From: VAZQ01 sp036406655
GTDB taxonomy: Bacteria > Pseudomonadota > Alphaproteobacteria > Rhizobiales > Xanthobacteraceae
Direction of reading: 5' to 3'
Assembly (NCBI GenBank): GCA_036406655.1
Contig: DASXAP010000311.1
Span: 1-17,303, forward strand
DNA length: 17,303 nt
The notes below the pieces were generated by a model. It did no database searches, was not told the origin of the DNA, and was given only the letters and a program-made list of their open reading frames with translations. A program made the translations under genes and the position numbers. This document shows positions 1 through 11,791 of the stretch, piece after piece (position 1 is the first letter of the stretch; each line of letters starts with the position of its first letter).

Positions 1-2
1 TC

Positions 3-3458
<3,456 letters not shown>

Positions 3459-3473
3459 CCGCGCGAGGACAGA

Positions 3474-5399
3474 ATGGCCGCTGCCGACAAGGTCAACATC
3501 CTGCTGGTCGACGATCAGCCGGCCAAGCTCCTCAGCTACGAGGCGATTCTCGCCGAGCTCGGGGAGAGCCTGGTCAAGGCGACCTCGGCACGTGAGGCGT
3601 TCGAGCACCTGCTCAAGCAGGAGGTCGCCGTCGTCCTGATGGACGTCTGCATGCCGGAGCTCGACGGCTTCCAGCTCGCCGCCATGATTCGCGAGCATCC
3701 GCGGTTCCAGCAGACGGCGATCATCTTCATTTCCGCCATCCATCTCACCGACGTCGACCGGCTGCGCGCCTACGAGATGGGAGCGGTCGATTACGTGCCG
3801 GTGCCGGTCATTCCCGAGGTGCTGCGCGCCAAGGTCCGGATCTTTGCCGAGCTCTACCGCAAGACCCGCCAGCTCGAGCAGCTCAATCGCGAGCTCGAGC
3901 GGCGCGTGACCGAGCGCACCGCCGAGCTCGAGGCCTCGACCGCGGGGCTGCTGCGCAGCGAGGAGCGCCGCACGCTCGCGCTGGCCGCCGGCCGGATGGG
4001 CTCCTGGGAATGGGACCCGCTGGCCGGCAGCTTCGTCTGGGACGAGGGGCAATATCGCATATTCGGGGTCGATCCGAAGAGTTTCGAGGTGACGATCGAC
4101 AATATTCGCGCCCTGATCCACCCGGAGGACTGGAAGCACCTGCAGAACGCCATGCGGCCGCCGGCGGCGAGCAGCACTCCCGCCCTGCAGGCGGAGTTTC
4201 GGGTGTGCAGGCCCGACGGCGAGCTGCGCTGGTGCATCGGAACGGCGGTGGCGAGCGTCGACGCGCACGACCACGTCGTGCGCGTCAGCGGCGTCACCGT
4301 CGACATCACCGAGCGCAAGGAGGCCGAGGAGCGCCAGGTCCTGCTCGCGCGCGAGGTCGACCATCGGGCCAAGAACGCGCTCGCGCTGGTGCAGTCGATC
4401 GTCCGGCTCACGCAGGCCGACTCGATCAAGTCCTACACCGCCGCCGTCGAGGGTCGGATCGCGGCGCTGTCGCGCGCGCACACGCTGCTGGCGCAGAGCC
4501 GCTGGCAGGGCGCCGAGCTGGTGCGGCTCGTCGCCGAGGAGCTTGCGCCCTATCACCGGCCCGGCGGGGACGCGATCACCGCCTCAGGCCCGGATGTCTC
4601 GCTCGAGCCGCGCACCGCGCAGACGCTTGCGCTCGCGCTGCATGAGCTGTCGACCAACGCCGCCAAGCACGGCGCGCTGTCGGTCGGCTCCGGCCGGCTG
4701 CGGGTGAGCTGGGAGCTGCAGCCGGACCGGGTCGTCCTGGACTGGAGCGAGAGCGGCGGGCCGCCGGCTCCCGGCCCGGGCGAAGCCGGCTTCGGCATGC
4801 GGGTGATCGCGGCAAGCATCGAGCGCCAGCTCGACGGCGAGGCGAGGTTCGACTGGCGGCCGGAAGGCCTGCATTGCCGGCTGTCGATGCCCCGCGCCGA
4901 TATCGTCGACCAGCCGCTGCATCATGCCCTGGCGTCGCCCGCCCATCGCGACGAGAGGATGCTGCTTCCGCTGCGGCTGCACACCGGCAACCGCGTGCTG
5001 CTGGTCGAGGACGAGATTCTCGTGGCCATGATGATGCGCGACGTCCTGACCGAGCTCGGCTTCGTGGTGGTCGGGCCGTTCAGCCGCTTGTCGCAGGCGA
5101 TGGTGGCGGCGGTGCACGACGAGATCGATGCCGGGATCATCGACGTCAATCTCGGGGGTGAGTTCGTCTACCCGGTGGCCGACGTGCTGGTCGCCCGCCA
5201 GATCCCGTTCCTGTTCGTCACCGGCTACGGCGTGGAGAGCATCGACGCCAGGTTCCGCCACGTGCCGATCCTGAAAAAACCGGTGCAGCAGCAGGCGCTG
5301 ACGAGGATCTTCGTCGCGCCCGCCCAGACGCAGCCGCCGAAGCTGTCGCGCCGGCGGGGAGCATCCGGCGTCGAGACGCGGCCCCGCGCCGCCCCCTGA
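3474..5399 (+). CDS. Receiver-PAS-HWE histidine kinase-receiver hybrid protein
   Basis: 641 residues. An N-terminal receiver (about 5-125) has acidic pair VDDQ and Asp57 in LMDVCMPELDGF. A coiled linker (about 128-160) leads into a PAS/PAC domain (about 165-285, ending in VTVDITERKEAEE). Next is an HWE-family kinase core with His297 in EVDHRAKNALA, the N-box HELSTNAAKHGALS and the hallmark W-x-E in DWSESGGPP. A C-terminal receiver (about 502-620) has VEDE, Asp557 in GIIDVNLGG and a KKP switch lysine. The ATG has GAGG five bases upstream and lies 15 bases after the multi-HAMP kinase, so it probably acts with it in one phosphorelay. The first receiver lacks the usual switch Lys (DYVPVPV where DYxxKP is expected). 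No membrane segment is seen, so it is likely cytosolic. The gene ends 12 bases from the convergent tctA. Confidence 0.92.
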   Translation: MAAADKVNILLVDDQPAKLLSYEAILAELGESLVKATSAREAFEHLLKQEVAVVLMDVCMPELDGFQLAAMIREHPRFQQTAIIFISAIHLTDVDRLRAYEMGAVDYVPVPVIPEVLRAKVRIFAELYRKTRQLEQLNRELERRVTERTAELEASTAGLLRSEERRTLALAAGRMGSWEWDPLAGSFVWDEGQYRIFGVDPKSFEVTIDNIRALIHPEDWKHLQNAMRPPAASSTPALQAEFRVCRPDGELRWCIGTAVASVDAHDHVVRVSGVTVDITERKEAEERQVLLAREVDHRAKNALALVQSIVRLTQADSIKSYTAAVEGRIAALSRAHTLLAQSRWQGAELVRLVAEELAPYHRPGGDAITASGPDVSLEPRTAQTLALALHELSTNAAKHGALSVGSGRLRVSWELQPDRVVLDWSESGGPPAPGPGEAGFGMRVIAASIERQLDGEARFDWRPEGLHCRLSMPRADIVDQPLHHALASPAHRDERMLLPLRLHTGNRVLLVEDEILVAMMMRDVLTELGFVVVGPFSRLSQAMVAAVHDEIDAGIIDVNLGGEFVYPVADVLVARQIPFLFVTGYGVESIDARFRHVPILKKPVQQQALTRIFVAPAQTQPPKLSRRRGASGVETRPRAAP

Positions 5400-5411
5400 G
5401 GGACCGCACGC

Positions 5412-6914
5412 CTATTCCTGGAACGCCTCGTCGCGCTTGCTGCGGATCGCCGGCAGCGCCACCAGCAGGCACAGCGCCAGCGCTGCGACGAGCAGGCCGA
5501 GGCTGATCGGTCGCTGCACGAAGATCATGGGGTCGCCGCCGGAGATGCGCAGCGCGCGGCGCAGGTTCTCCTCCATCAGCGGCCCCAGCACGAAGCCGAG
5601 GATCATGGGCGCCGGCTCGCATTCGAGCTTGCCGAAGACATAGCCGGCGGCGCCGAAGAACGCCGCCAGCAGCACCGCCGTCGGGCTGTTGCCGACGGTG
5701 TAGACGCCGATGCCGCAGAACAGCAGGATCGCGAGATAGAGAAACCGGTACGGCACCTTCAGCAGCTGCACCCACATCCCGATCAGCGGCAGGTTGATGA
5801 TCACCAGCATCAGGTTGCCGATCCACATGCTGGCGACCATCCCCCAGAACATCTGTGGCCGCTCGTTCATGATCTGCGGGCCGGGCTGGATGCCGTGGAT
5901 CGTGAGCGCGCCGATCATCAGCGCCATCACCGCGTTGCCGGGAATGCCCAGGGTGAGCATCGGGATGAACGAGGTCTGCGCGCCGGCATTGTTGGCGGAT
6001 TCCGGCCCGGCGACGCCCTCGACGGCGCCGCGCCCGAACTCCTCGGGCCGCGGCGAGCTCTTCTTCTCCAGCGCATAGGCGGCGAAGGAGCTCAGCGTGG
6101 CGCCGCCGCCGGGCAGCACACCAAGGACCGAGCCCAAGGCGGTGCCGCGCAGGACCGCCGGCCAGGCGCGGCGGAAATCCTCCGCCGTCGGCCACAGCCG
6201 GGTGATCTTCTGCGCGACCAGCGAGCGCGTCTCCGGCGGATCGGCGAGATTGGTGATGATCTCTCCGACCCCGAAGACTCCGATCGCCAGCGTCGCCACG
6301 TCGATGCCGTCGGTCAGCTCGGTGATCCCGAAGGTGAAACGGGTCCCGCCGGTGTTGCCGTCGGTCCCGACCAGCCCGATCAGCAGCCCGAGGATGATCA
6401 TCGCCACCGCCTTGGTGACCGAGCCGTGCGCGAGCACCACCGCGGCGATCAGCCCCAGCACCATCAGCGAGAAATACTCCGGCGCCCCGAACGACTGGCC
6501 GATCGTGGCGAGCGGCGGGGCGAAGGTGGCAATGAGCATGGTCGAGACGCAGCCGGCGAAGAACGACCCGAGCGCCGCCACCGCGAGCGCCGCGCCGGCG
6601 CGACCCTGCCGCGCCATCTGATGGCCGTCGATGCAGGTGACGACCGACGAGGTCTCGCCCGGCAGATTGACCAGGATCGCCGTGGTCGAGCCGCCGTACT
6701 GAGCCCCGTAGAATATGCCGGCGAGCATGATCAGGCCGGAGGTCGGCTCGAGGTGAAAGGTCAGCGGCAGCAGCATCGCGATCGTGGCGATCGGGCCGAT
6801 GCCGGGAAGCACGCCGATGAGGGTGCCGACCAGCGCGCCGGCGAGCGCGAAGAACAGGTTCGCGGGGGTGAAGGCGACCGCAAATCCCAGCACAAGGTTG
6901 CCGAACAGCTCCAT
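5412..6914 (-). CDS. tctA: TTT large permease subunit TctA
   Basis: 500 residues, the usual length for the roughly 12-helix TctA subunit of tripartite tricarboxylate transporters, which import carboxylates delivered by periplasmic TctC. Family signatures are visible: GVLPGIGPIATIAMLLPLTF, FYGAQYGGSTTAILVNLPGE, the paired LPGGGATLSSFAAY, and GIPGNAVMALMIGAL. The two halves each carry a PG-rich loop, as expected of the internal duplication. The ATG abuts the tctB stop (TAG directly followed by ATG on the minus strand), with GGAG six bases upstream inside tctB, which points to translational coupling. It is the last gene of the minus-strand unit and converges on the HWE kinase gene with only 12 bases between stops. 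The substrate cannot be told from the permease; annotation as citrate or tricarboxylate specific would be over-reading. Confidence 0.96.
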   Translation of the reverse strand: MELFGNLVLGFAVAFTPANLFFALAGALVGTLIGVLPGIGPIATIAMLLPLTFHLEPTSGLIMLAGIFYGAQYGGSTTAILVNLPGETSSVVTCIDGHQMARQGRAGAALAVAALGSFFAGCVSTMLIATFAPPLATIGQSFGAPEYFSLMVLGLIAAVVLAHGSVTKAVAMIILGLLIGLVGTDGNTGGTRFTFGITELTDGIDVATLAIGVFGVGEIITNLADPPETRSLVAQKITRLWPTAEDFRRAWPAVLRGTALGSVLGVLPGGGATLSSFAAYALEKKSSPRPEEFGRGAVEGVAGPESANNAGAQTSFIPMLTLGIPGNAVMALMIGALTIHGIQPGPQIMNERPQMFWGMVASMWIGNLMLVIINLPLIGMWVQLLKVPYRFLYLAILLFCGIGVYTVGNSPTAVLLAAFFGAAGYVFGKLECEPAPMILGFVLGPLMEENLRRALRISGGDPMIFVQRPISLGLLVAALALCLLVALPAIRSKRDEAFQE

Positions 6915-7421
6915 CTACCACTCCGGCCAGACCGGGATGGTGAGCCCGAGCCCGAGAATGAAGATGCCCCAGGAGAGCAGGACCAGGACGAGCGCGGCCA
7001 CCACGGTCTCGACCGGGCGCAGCCCGCGCCCGGCGAAGGCGCCGACCCCGATCAGCAGCAGGATCGAGACGACCAGCCCGAGACGCTCGATGCCGAGACC
7101 GAACAGGACCAGGCTCGCGGTGACGAGGACGACGGCGCGCCAGGCCGAGGCGGCCCCCCGGCCGGAGATGCCCGCTGCCGGCCGCCGCTGGCGCAATCCC
7201 TGCAGCAGGACGACCATGCCGAGAGCGAAGAGACTCCAGCACAGCAGCCGCGGCACGTAGCCGGTGCCCATCAGCAACGCGGTTCCGATCGGATAGCCGC
7301 GCGAGATCCACAGCCCCAGCAGCGCCACCCCGATGAAGAGCAGGCCGGCGAGCACGTCCTTGCGCGCGAGCGTCTCGGCGAGCGGAGCGCGAGCGCCTCG
7401 CCGCTGCTCACCCGACGACAT
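6915..7421 (-). CDS. tctB: TTT small membrane subunit TctB
   Basis: 168 residues from the ATG at 7421 (MSSGEQRRG). An ATG at 7433 would add four residues; neither has a strong Shine-Dalgarno, and the start overlaps the 3' end of the upstream hydrolase gene by 14 or 26 bases, consistent with coupling. Four hydrophobic segments are visible, starting near VLAGLLFIGVALLGLWI and ending near GIFILGLGLTIPVW, matching the four-helix TctB/DUF1468 subunit, whose sequence is poorly conserved but whose place next to TctA is diagnostic. The motif SRGYPIGTALLMGTGYVPRL near the N-terminus fits the family pattern. A longer open frame continues back to 7649, but it lies antiparallel to nothing functional and overlaps conserved hydrolase sequence, so the extension was not used. 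Confidence 0.88.
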   Translation of the reverse strand: MSSGEQRRGARAPLAETLARKDVLAGLLFIGVALLGLWISRGYPIGTALLMGTGYVPRLLCWSLFALGMVVLLQGLRQRRPAAGISGRGAASAWRAVVLVTASLVLFGLGIERLGLVVSILLLIGVGAFAGRGLRPVETVVAALVLVLLSWGIFILGLGLTIPVWPEW

Positions 7422-9117
7422 CGCCGCCCGCATGCCTGGCGCCGGGCGGAATGACCGGCAGCAGCAGATAGGATTCGCGCTCACCGCCGGCGTGAATGGT
7501 GTTCGTGCCCGTGTTGTAGTCGGCGTGGTAATGCGTGTAGCCGGTGCTGCCGACCCCGTCGCGCGGCTGCACGTCGAGCCGGATGCGATGACCTCGCTTG
7601 AACACCATCGACGTCGGCCAGATCTCGACCTCGATGCGCACGATCTCATCGGCCTCGAGATAGAGCCGCCGCTGATGCCGGTGATAGGGCCGGTAGGGCC
7701 GCGACAGCTGCGGATCGAGCTCGCGATGGGAGACCCTGAGCCATCCCTTGGCCACCGGGACGGGCGTGCCCTGCTGGCCGGTCTCCAGCACCTCGTTGCC
7801 CGCGGGATCGAAGTTGCGAATGGTGAGAAACAGGTCCATGTCCTCGGTCGAGCTCGACACCCACAGCACGGCGGCGAGCGGCCCGGTGACCTCGAGGTCC
7901 TCGGCGAGGGGATCGCTCTCCAGCGAGACGCCCATCTCCGCCCTGGGGCTGCCGCCCATCACCTGCGAGGAGGCGGCCGAGGTCGAGCCCATGGAGCCGA
8001 GAAGGGTGGCCGGATAGCGGCGCAGGTTCATCGTCGGCGGGTTGGCGGCGAGCAGCCGGCCGCGGTCGGGCGCCGGCGGCGACAGGTCGAGATAGAGCCT
8101 AGTCCACCGCGTGCGCGCAAGCGGCCACTCGTGCTCGTGGCGCCACTCGATCTGGTCGCCGCCCTTGCGGATCGCGAGCTTCACCGGCGGCTCGTCCATG
8201 ACGCCGTTGTCGATGCCCTTGAGCCAGTAGTCGAAGAAGCGCAGCTGATCGCGTCTTCCTTCCTCGCTGTAGAACGGATGCACATGCGTGCTGGCATGGA
8301 TGCGCAGCTTCTTGTGCCGCGAGGCGGCGCGCATGAAGGCCTCGGTATTGCCGCGCAGGTGCAGACCCATCCCCGTCCAGTTGCCGACGCTCAGCATCGG
8401 CAGCGTGATCCTGTCCCATTGCGCCTGCGCGCCGCGCAGCGCCCCGCTGTCGAGGCTGTTGCTGATCCAGAGGTGCAGGGTGTTGCTCCGCCAGGCGTTC
8501 GGCAGCTGCCGCGACGCCCGGCCGAGCAGGTGGTGCAGGAGATGGGCGGTGAACCAGCCCGACATGAACAGGCTGAAGATGCCGCCGTGGAAGAGCGCGT
8601 CGCGGTAGAGATCGGCGAAGCCCTCCCAGGGGATGATCGCCTTGAGCGAGGGCGGCTGGTGATTGGCGACGAACCACTGATTGATCGCGAAGTAGGAAAT
8701 CCCCAGAAGCCCGACCGCTCCGTTGCACCAGGATTGCGCCGCCGCCCACTCGATCGCATCGTGGAAATCGATCGATTCCGCGAGCGACCACGGCTCGCAC
8801 TGCCCGGGTGATTTGCCGCTCCCGCGCCCGTCCACCCGCATCGCGGCGTAGCCGCGCGGCACCCACCATTGCGGGTTCACGGTCTCCCAGTTCATCAGTG
8901 GGTTGGGCTTCTCCTCGAGCGTGTCCGGCGCGATCCAGAGCTTGTCCTTCTGGTAGGGGCCCAGGTTGAGGATGGCGGGAAAAGTGCCGGGACCGTCGGG
9001 CCGGAAAATGTCGGCCTTCAGACGCGCGCCGTCGCGCATCGGCACATCCACGTCCCTCTCGACCATGATGCCGTGGACCGGCGCGGATACTGCCGATTGC
9101 GCCCCGTGCCCGGTCAT
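7408..9117 (-). CDS. CocE/NonD-family (peptidase S15-like) hydrolase
   Basis: 569 residues, the normal length for CocE/NonD hydrolases, serine esterases or amidases related to cocaine esterase and X-Pro dipeptidyl-peptidase. Seen: the N-terminal MRDGARLKADIFRP segment, the oxyanion region GPYQKD, VDGRGSGKSPG, the nucleophile elbow G-I-S-Y-F with Ser141, and a likely catalytic-His region near THVHPFYSEEGRRDQLRFFD followed by DYWLKGIDNG. The C-terminal half has the jelly-roll type ending with RIEVEIWPTSMVFKRGHRIR. No signal peptide is visible, so it is probably cytoplasmic. The start at 9117 has no clear ribosome site; the Met at 9066 (MVERDVDVPMRDG) is an alternative. The gene sits between tctC (30 bases upstream) and tctB, which is an unusual place for an enzyme and suggests it acts on the imported compound. 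The substrate is not predictable. Confidence 0.9.
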   Translation of the reverse strand: MTGHGAQSAVSAPVHGIMVERDVDVPMRDGARLKADIFRPDGPGTFPAILNLGPYQKDKLWIAPDTLEEKPNPLMNWETVNPQWWVPRGYAAMRVDGRGSGKSPGQCEPWSLAESIDFHDAIEWAAAQSWCNGAVGLLGISYFAINQWFVANHQPPSLKAIIPWEGFADLYRDALFHGGIFSLFMSGWFTAHLLHHLLGRASRQLPNAWRSNTLHLWISNSLDSGALRGAQAQWDRITLPMLSVGNWTGMGLHLRGNTEAFMRAASRHKKLRIHASTHVHPFYSEEGRRDQLRFFDYWLKGIDNGVMDEPPVKLAIRKGGDQIEWRHEHEWPLARTRWTRLYLDLSPPAPDRGRLLAANPPTMNLRRYPATLLGSMGSTSAASSQVMGGSPRAEMGVSLESDPLAEDLEVTGPLAAVLWVSSSTEDMDLFLTIRNFDPAGNEVLETGQQGTPVPVAKGWLRVSHRELDPQLSRPYRPYHRHQRRLYLEADEIVRIEVEIWPTSMVFKRGHRIRLDVQPRDGVGSTGYTHYHADYNTGTNTIHAGGERESYLLLPVIPPGARHAGGDVVG

Positions 9118-9147
9118 GCCCGAGCCGCCGCTGCCGGCCGGCGGACG

Positions 9148-10134
9148 CTAATCCGCGAGATCGATCTTCACCTCGCTCACGGTCCTTCGCCAGGACGCGA
9201 GCTCGTCCTTGAGCCAGGACTGCGCGTCGTCGAGCGAGGCGTTCAGCTTCACGCTGACCAGCTGCTTCCTGAAGCTGTCCTGCAGCTGTGGAGCCGCGGC
9301 GGCGTCGACGAGCGCCTTGAACAGCACCGCCAGGACCTCCTTCGGGGTGGCCGCCGGTGCCAGCATGCTCTGCCAGTGCAGCGTGCCGACGCCCGGATAG
9401 CCGGCTTCGGCGAGCGTCGGAACGTTCGGATACTCGTCCAGACGCTTCTCCGCCAGCACCGCGATCGGGCTGAGCTTGCCGGCCTTGATCATCGCGGCGG
9501 AGCTGACCGCATTGATGAAGGCAATCTGCGCGTCACCCACCACGAGGTCGTTGATCATGCCGGCGGCGCCGGTCTTGTTGGGAATGTGCAGCATCTCCAC
9601 TCCCGCCCTTCTCGCGAAGACCTCCATGTCGAAATGCGGAAAGCTGCCGACGCCGGCGCTGCTGTAGCGCACCTTGCCGGGATTGGCCTTGGCATAGGCG
9701 ACCAGCTCCGCCACCGACTTGGGCGCGAAATTGGCAGTGGTGGTGACGAGAAAGGACGGAAAGATGGCCAGGCGCGAGACCGAGACCACGTCGCGCTCGA
9801 AGTTGACCGTGAATTTCTTCTGAAACAGCACCGGCGTCACCGCGTTGGTGGTGACGTTGCCGATCATCAGCGTGTAGCCGTCCGGCTTGGCGCGAGCCAT
9901 CTCCTCGATCGCGACGATCCCGAACGCGCCGGGCTTGTTCTCGACCACGAACTGCTGCCCGAGCAGCTGCCGCAGCTGGTCGCCGAACAGCCGCGCGGTG
10001 ATATCGGTTGCCCCGCCCGGGGCATAGGGCACGATGATCTTCACCGGCCGGGACGGATACTTGTCCTGTGCCCATGCCGTGGCCGGCAGGAGCCCAATGC
10101 CGATCAGCGCGAGGGCCAAGCTCAATCGCTTCAT
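9148..10134 (-). CDS. tctC: TTT periplasmic solute-binding protein TctC (Bug family)
   Basis: 328 residues from the ATG at 10134, chosen because GGAGAG lies about six to eight bases upstream and because it begins a clean signal peptide (MKRLSLALALIGIGLLPATA) with an AWA/Q cleavage site after residue 22. The mature start YPSRPVKIIVPYAPGGATD, VVENKPGA, KPDGYTL and NAxxxPVLFQK are Bug/TctC signatures. The protein binds a carboxylate in the periplasm and presents it to TctAB. The conserved PGG and ENKPGA loops usually contact a carboxylate of the ligand, so a carboxylated substrate is expected; its identity is not visible. It is the third gene of the minus-strand unit, preceded by a 105-base spacer holding a perfect hairpin. 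A longer in-frame reading back to 10194 is rejected, since it would bury the signal peptide. Confidence 0.95.
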   Translation of the reverse strand: MKRLSLALALIGIGLLPATAWAQDKYPSRPVKIIVPYAPGGATDITARLFGDQLRQLLGQQFVVENKPGAFGIVAIEEMARAKPDGYTLMIGNVTTNAVTPVLFQKKFTVNFERDVVSVSRLAIFPSFLVTTTANFAPKSVAELVAYAKANPGKVRYSSAGVGSFPHFDMEVFARRAGVEMLHIPNKTGAAGMINDLVVGDAQIAFINAVSSAAMIKAGKLSPIAVLAEKRLDEYPNVPTLAEAGYPGVGTLHWQSMLAPAATPKEVLAVLFKALVDAAAAPQLQDSFRKQLVSVKLNASLDDAQSWLKDELASWRRTVSEVKIDLAD

Positions 10135-10212
10135 CTTCGTCTCTCCTTGGGACTCCGCGTCGGATCCGGCCGGCAAAGCGCAACCCATTCTCATGGCGAG
10201 CAGGTCTTCCCC

Positions 10213-10240
10213 GGTATCGCCCCCCGATGGGGGCGATACC
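10213..10240 (-). promoter_or_regulatory. Perfect 12-bp stem-loop between cupin gene and tctC
   Basis: Bases 10213-10224 (GGTATCGCCCCC) are exactly complementary to 10229-10240 (GGGGGCGATACC) around a four-base CGAT loop. The stem begins inside the cupin stop codon (10240-10242) and ends 78 bases before the tctC start. No T-run follows on the minus strand (GGGGAAGACC instead), so it is not a canonical intrinsic terminator. It may act as a 3' or 5' mRNA-stabilising or processing hairpin, or as a partial attenuator between the enzyme and transporter cistrons. Confidence 0.6.
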
Positions 10241-10641
10241 TACGCCTTGATGCCGTGCAGGCCGTGCGAGGCGTCCTTGACCGTGAAGAACACCACGTCG
10301 CGCTCGTCGGTCGCCTTGCCGGAGTGAACCACGTTCGAGGGAACATAGATCACCGAGCCCGGCCCGGCCTCGAGGCTCTTGCCGCCGACCGTCGCCCGGA
10401 ACGTCCCTTCCAGAACATAGATCCATTGCTCGTTGGGATGCGAATGCGGCTCGGCGCCGGTGCCCGCCGGCATCCGCATGAGCCCGACGATCATGCGGTC
10501 GCCTTCGACGCAGGCGCCGTTGGCCGTCGAATAATCCGGACCGCCGAGAATGTGGTTCACCTTGGCGAGGTCGAACAGGTATTCGCCCTCGCCGGCGCGG
10601 GTGGCGCCCGGCGTGCGAGCGGCTCGAGCTGCTTGCGCCAT
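10240..10641 (-). CDS. Small single-domain cupin protein
   Basis: 133 residues from the ATG at 10641, with AAGGGAG about 12 bases upstream. A single cupin barrel is visible: motif 1 is PHSHPNEQWIYVLEG, with likely metal ligands His66, His68 and Gln72; motif 2 is PGSVIYVPSNVVHSG, with His106. The remainder is short and acidic, without a second barrel or a DNA-binding domain. Such proteins include sugar or aromatic-ring modifying enzymes, isomerases and ligand-binding proteins; the fold alone does not give the reaction. It lies 124 bases downstream of the amidohydrolase gene and 105 bases before tctC in the same orientation, so it probably belongs to the same pathway. An in-frame extension back to 10881 would overlap the amidohydrolase gene and is of shadow composition. 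Confidence 0.88.
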   Translation of the reverse strand: MAQAARAARTPGATRAGEGEYLFDLAKVNHILGGPDYSTANGACVEGDRMIVGLMRMPAGTGAEPHSHPNEQWIYVLEGTFRATVGGKSLEAGPGSVIYVPSNVVHSGKATDERDVVFFTVKDASHGLHGIKA

Positions 10642-10765
10642 TGCTTGCTTTGCTCCCTTGTGCGGCTGCCTTCTTGAACCGACCTGGGTTGAACGGACCG
10701 TAGACCCATTTCGCCGCTCGCTCAATTCGGCCCCACCCCACCGCGCCGGGAGCGGCCGCTTGCCG

Positions 10766-11791
10766 TCAGGCGAATGCGCGTGTTGCGGCGCCGGTGCCGA
10801 GCAGCGCCTGCGCTCGCCCGCCGAGGATGGTGGCTTGATCGCCGGGCGGGATGGAGAGTCCGCGAACCTGGAGCACGGCATCGGTCATGCCCATGTCGAA
10901 AGGATAGTCGCTGCCGAGCAGCACCCGCTCGGGGCCGGCGCTGTCGACCAGGAACTGTAGCGCGACCTTGGCGTGCACGATGGTGTCGAAGCAGAAGCGA
11001 CCGAGCGAATCGGTCGGGGGCTTGGGCAGCTTGCGCTTGGGCTCGCTGCGCACGTGCCAGCCGTGCAGGAGCCGACCGGCCTGGTAGGGGACGAACCCGC
11101 CGCCATGGGCGAGGCAGATCTTCAGGGTGGGATGCCGCTCGAGCACGCCGCTGAACACCAGGCAGGCCGCGGCGATGGTGGTGTCGAGCGGGTTGCCGAT
11201 GAGATTGGTGAGATAATAGGACGACAGCCGATCGGCGCCTGCGACATTGATGGGATGGAGCAGGATGAACGCGCCGAGCTCGGCGGCGGTGGTCCAGACC
11301 GGCTCGAGCGCCGGATCGTCCAGGTTCTTGCCCGCCACGTTCGAGCCGATCTGCGCGCCGCGCAGCCCGAGCACGCTCATCGCATGACGAAGCTCGTCGG
11401 CGGCGAGCGCGGGTGCCTGCATGGGCAGTGTCGCTATGCCGAGAAAGCGGTCCGGGCGGGCCTTGACGAGCTTGCCGAGCTGCTCGTTCTGGATGCGGGC
11501 GAATGCCGCCGCCACCGCCGGCGGCTGTCCATACAGGAAAGTCTGCGGGCAGACCGAGAGGACCTGCATGTCGACCTTCGATGCCGCCATGTCGTTGAGC
11601 CGCCGGTCCAGATCCCAGCCGCCGCGGGGAAACTGCCGGTAGACGTTCCCGGCGACATCGAGGGTGCCGAACTGGTCGTCCACCGCAGAAAGCTTGGGCG
11701 CGACCTTGGGGGCCTCCCGCTGCAATAGCCGGATCGTCTCCTCGGTCAGGACGTGAGCGTGGACATCGATGGTCGGCTGGGCCATTGGCAT
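10766..11791 (-). CDS. ACMSD-like amidohydrolase-superfamily metal enzyme
   Basis: 341 residues. The metal site typical of amidohydrolase_2 proteins related to ACMSD (aminocarboxymuconate-semialdehyde decarboxylase) can be placed: His11 and His13 in DVHAHV, His179 in FILLHPIN, His229 in LAHGGGFVPYQAGRL and Asp295 in LGSDYPFDMG, with spacing close to that of ACMSD (9, 11, 177, 228, 294 by memory). Members are non-oxidative decarboxylases, hydratases or hydrolases of carboxylated ring or ring-cleavage compounds. No signal peptide is present. The start is Met at 11791 (MPMAQPT) or 11785; neither has a clear ribosome site. It is the first gene of the minus-strand unit and diverges from the UbiD-family gene, so two different decarboxylase-type enzymes flank one promoter region. 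The exact reaction is undetermined. Confidence 0.9.
   Translation of the reverse strand: MPMAQPTIDVHAHVLTEETIRLLQREAPKVAPKLSAVDDQFGTLDVAGNVYRQFPRGGWDLDRRLNDMAASKVDMQVLSVCPQTFLYGQPPAVAAAFARIQNEQLGKLVKARPDRFLGIATLPMQAPALAADELRHAMSVLGLRGAQIGSNVAGKNLDDPALEPVWTTAAELGAFILLHPINVAGADRLSSYYLTNLIGNPLDTTIAAACLVFSGVLERHPTLKICLAHGGGFVPYQAGRLLHGWHVRSEPKRKLPKPPTDSLGRFCFDTIVHAKVALQFLVDSAGPERVLLGSDYPFDMGMTDAVLQVRGLSIPPGDQATILGGRAQALLGTGAATRAFA

Noticed and set aside
5895..7454. 519-codon plus-strand frame opposite tctA and tctB
   Set aside because: Highly charged, repetitive composition; the opposite strand carries clear TTT membrane proteins.
10135..10194. 20-residue N-terminal extension of TctC
   Set aside because: The ATG at 10134 has GGAGAG upstream and starts a normal signal peptide; the extension would bury it.
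10213..10240. Hairpin as a classical Rho-independent terminator
   Set aside because: No T-run on either side, so it is listed as a regulatory or processing stem instead.
8869..10677. 602-codon plus-strand frame opposite the hydrolase, tctC and cupin genes
   Set aside because: It crosses three real genes and two intergenic spacers and has no recognisable domain.
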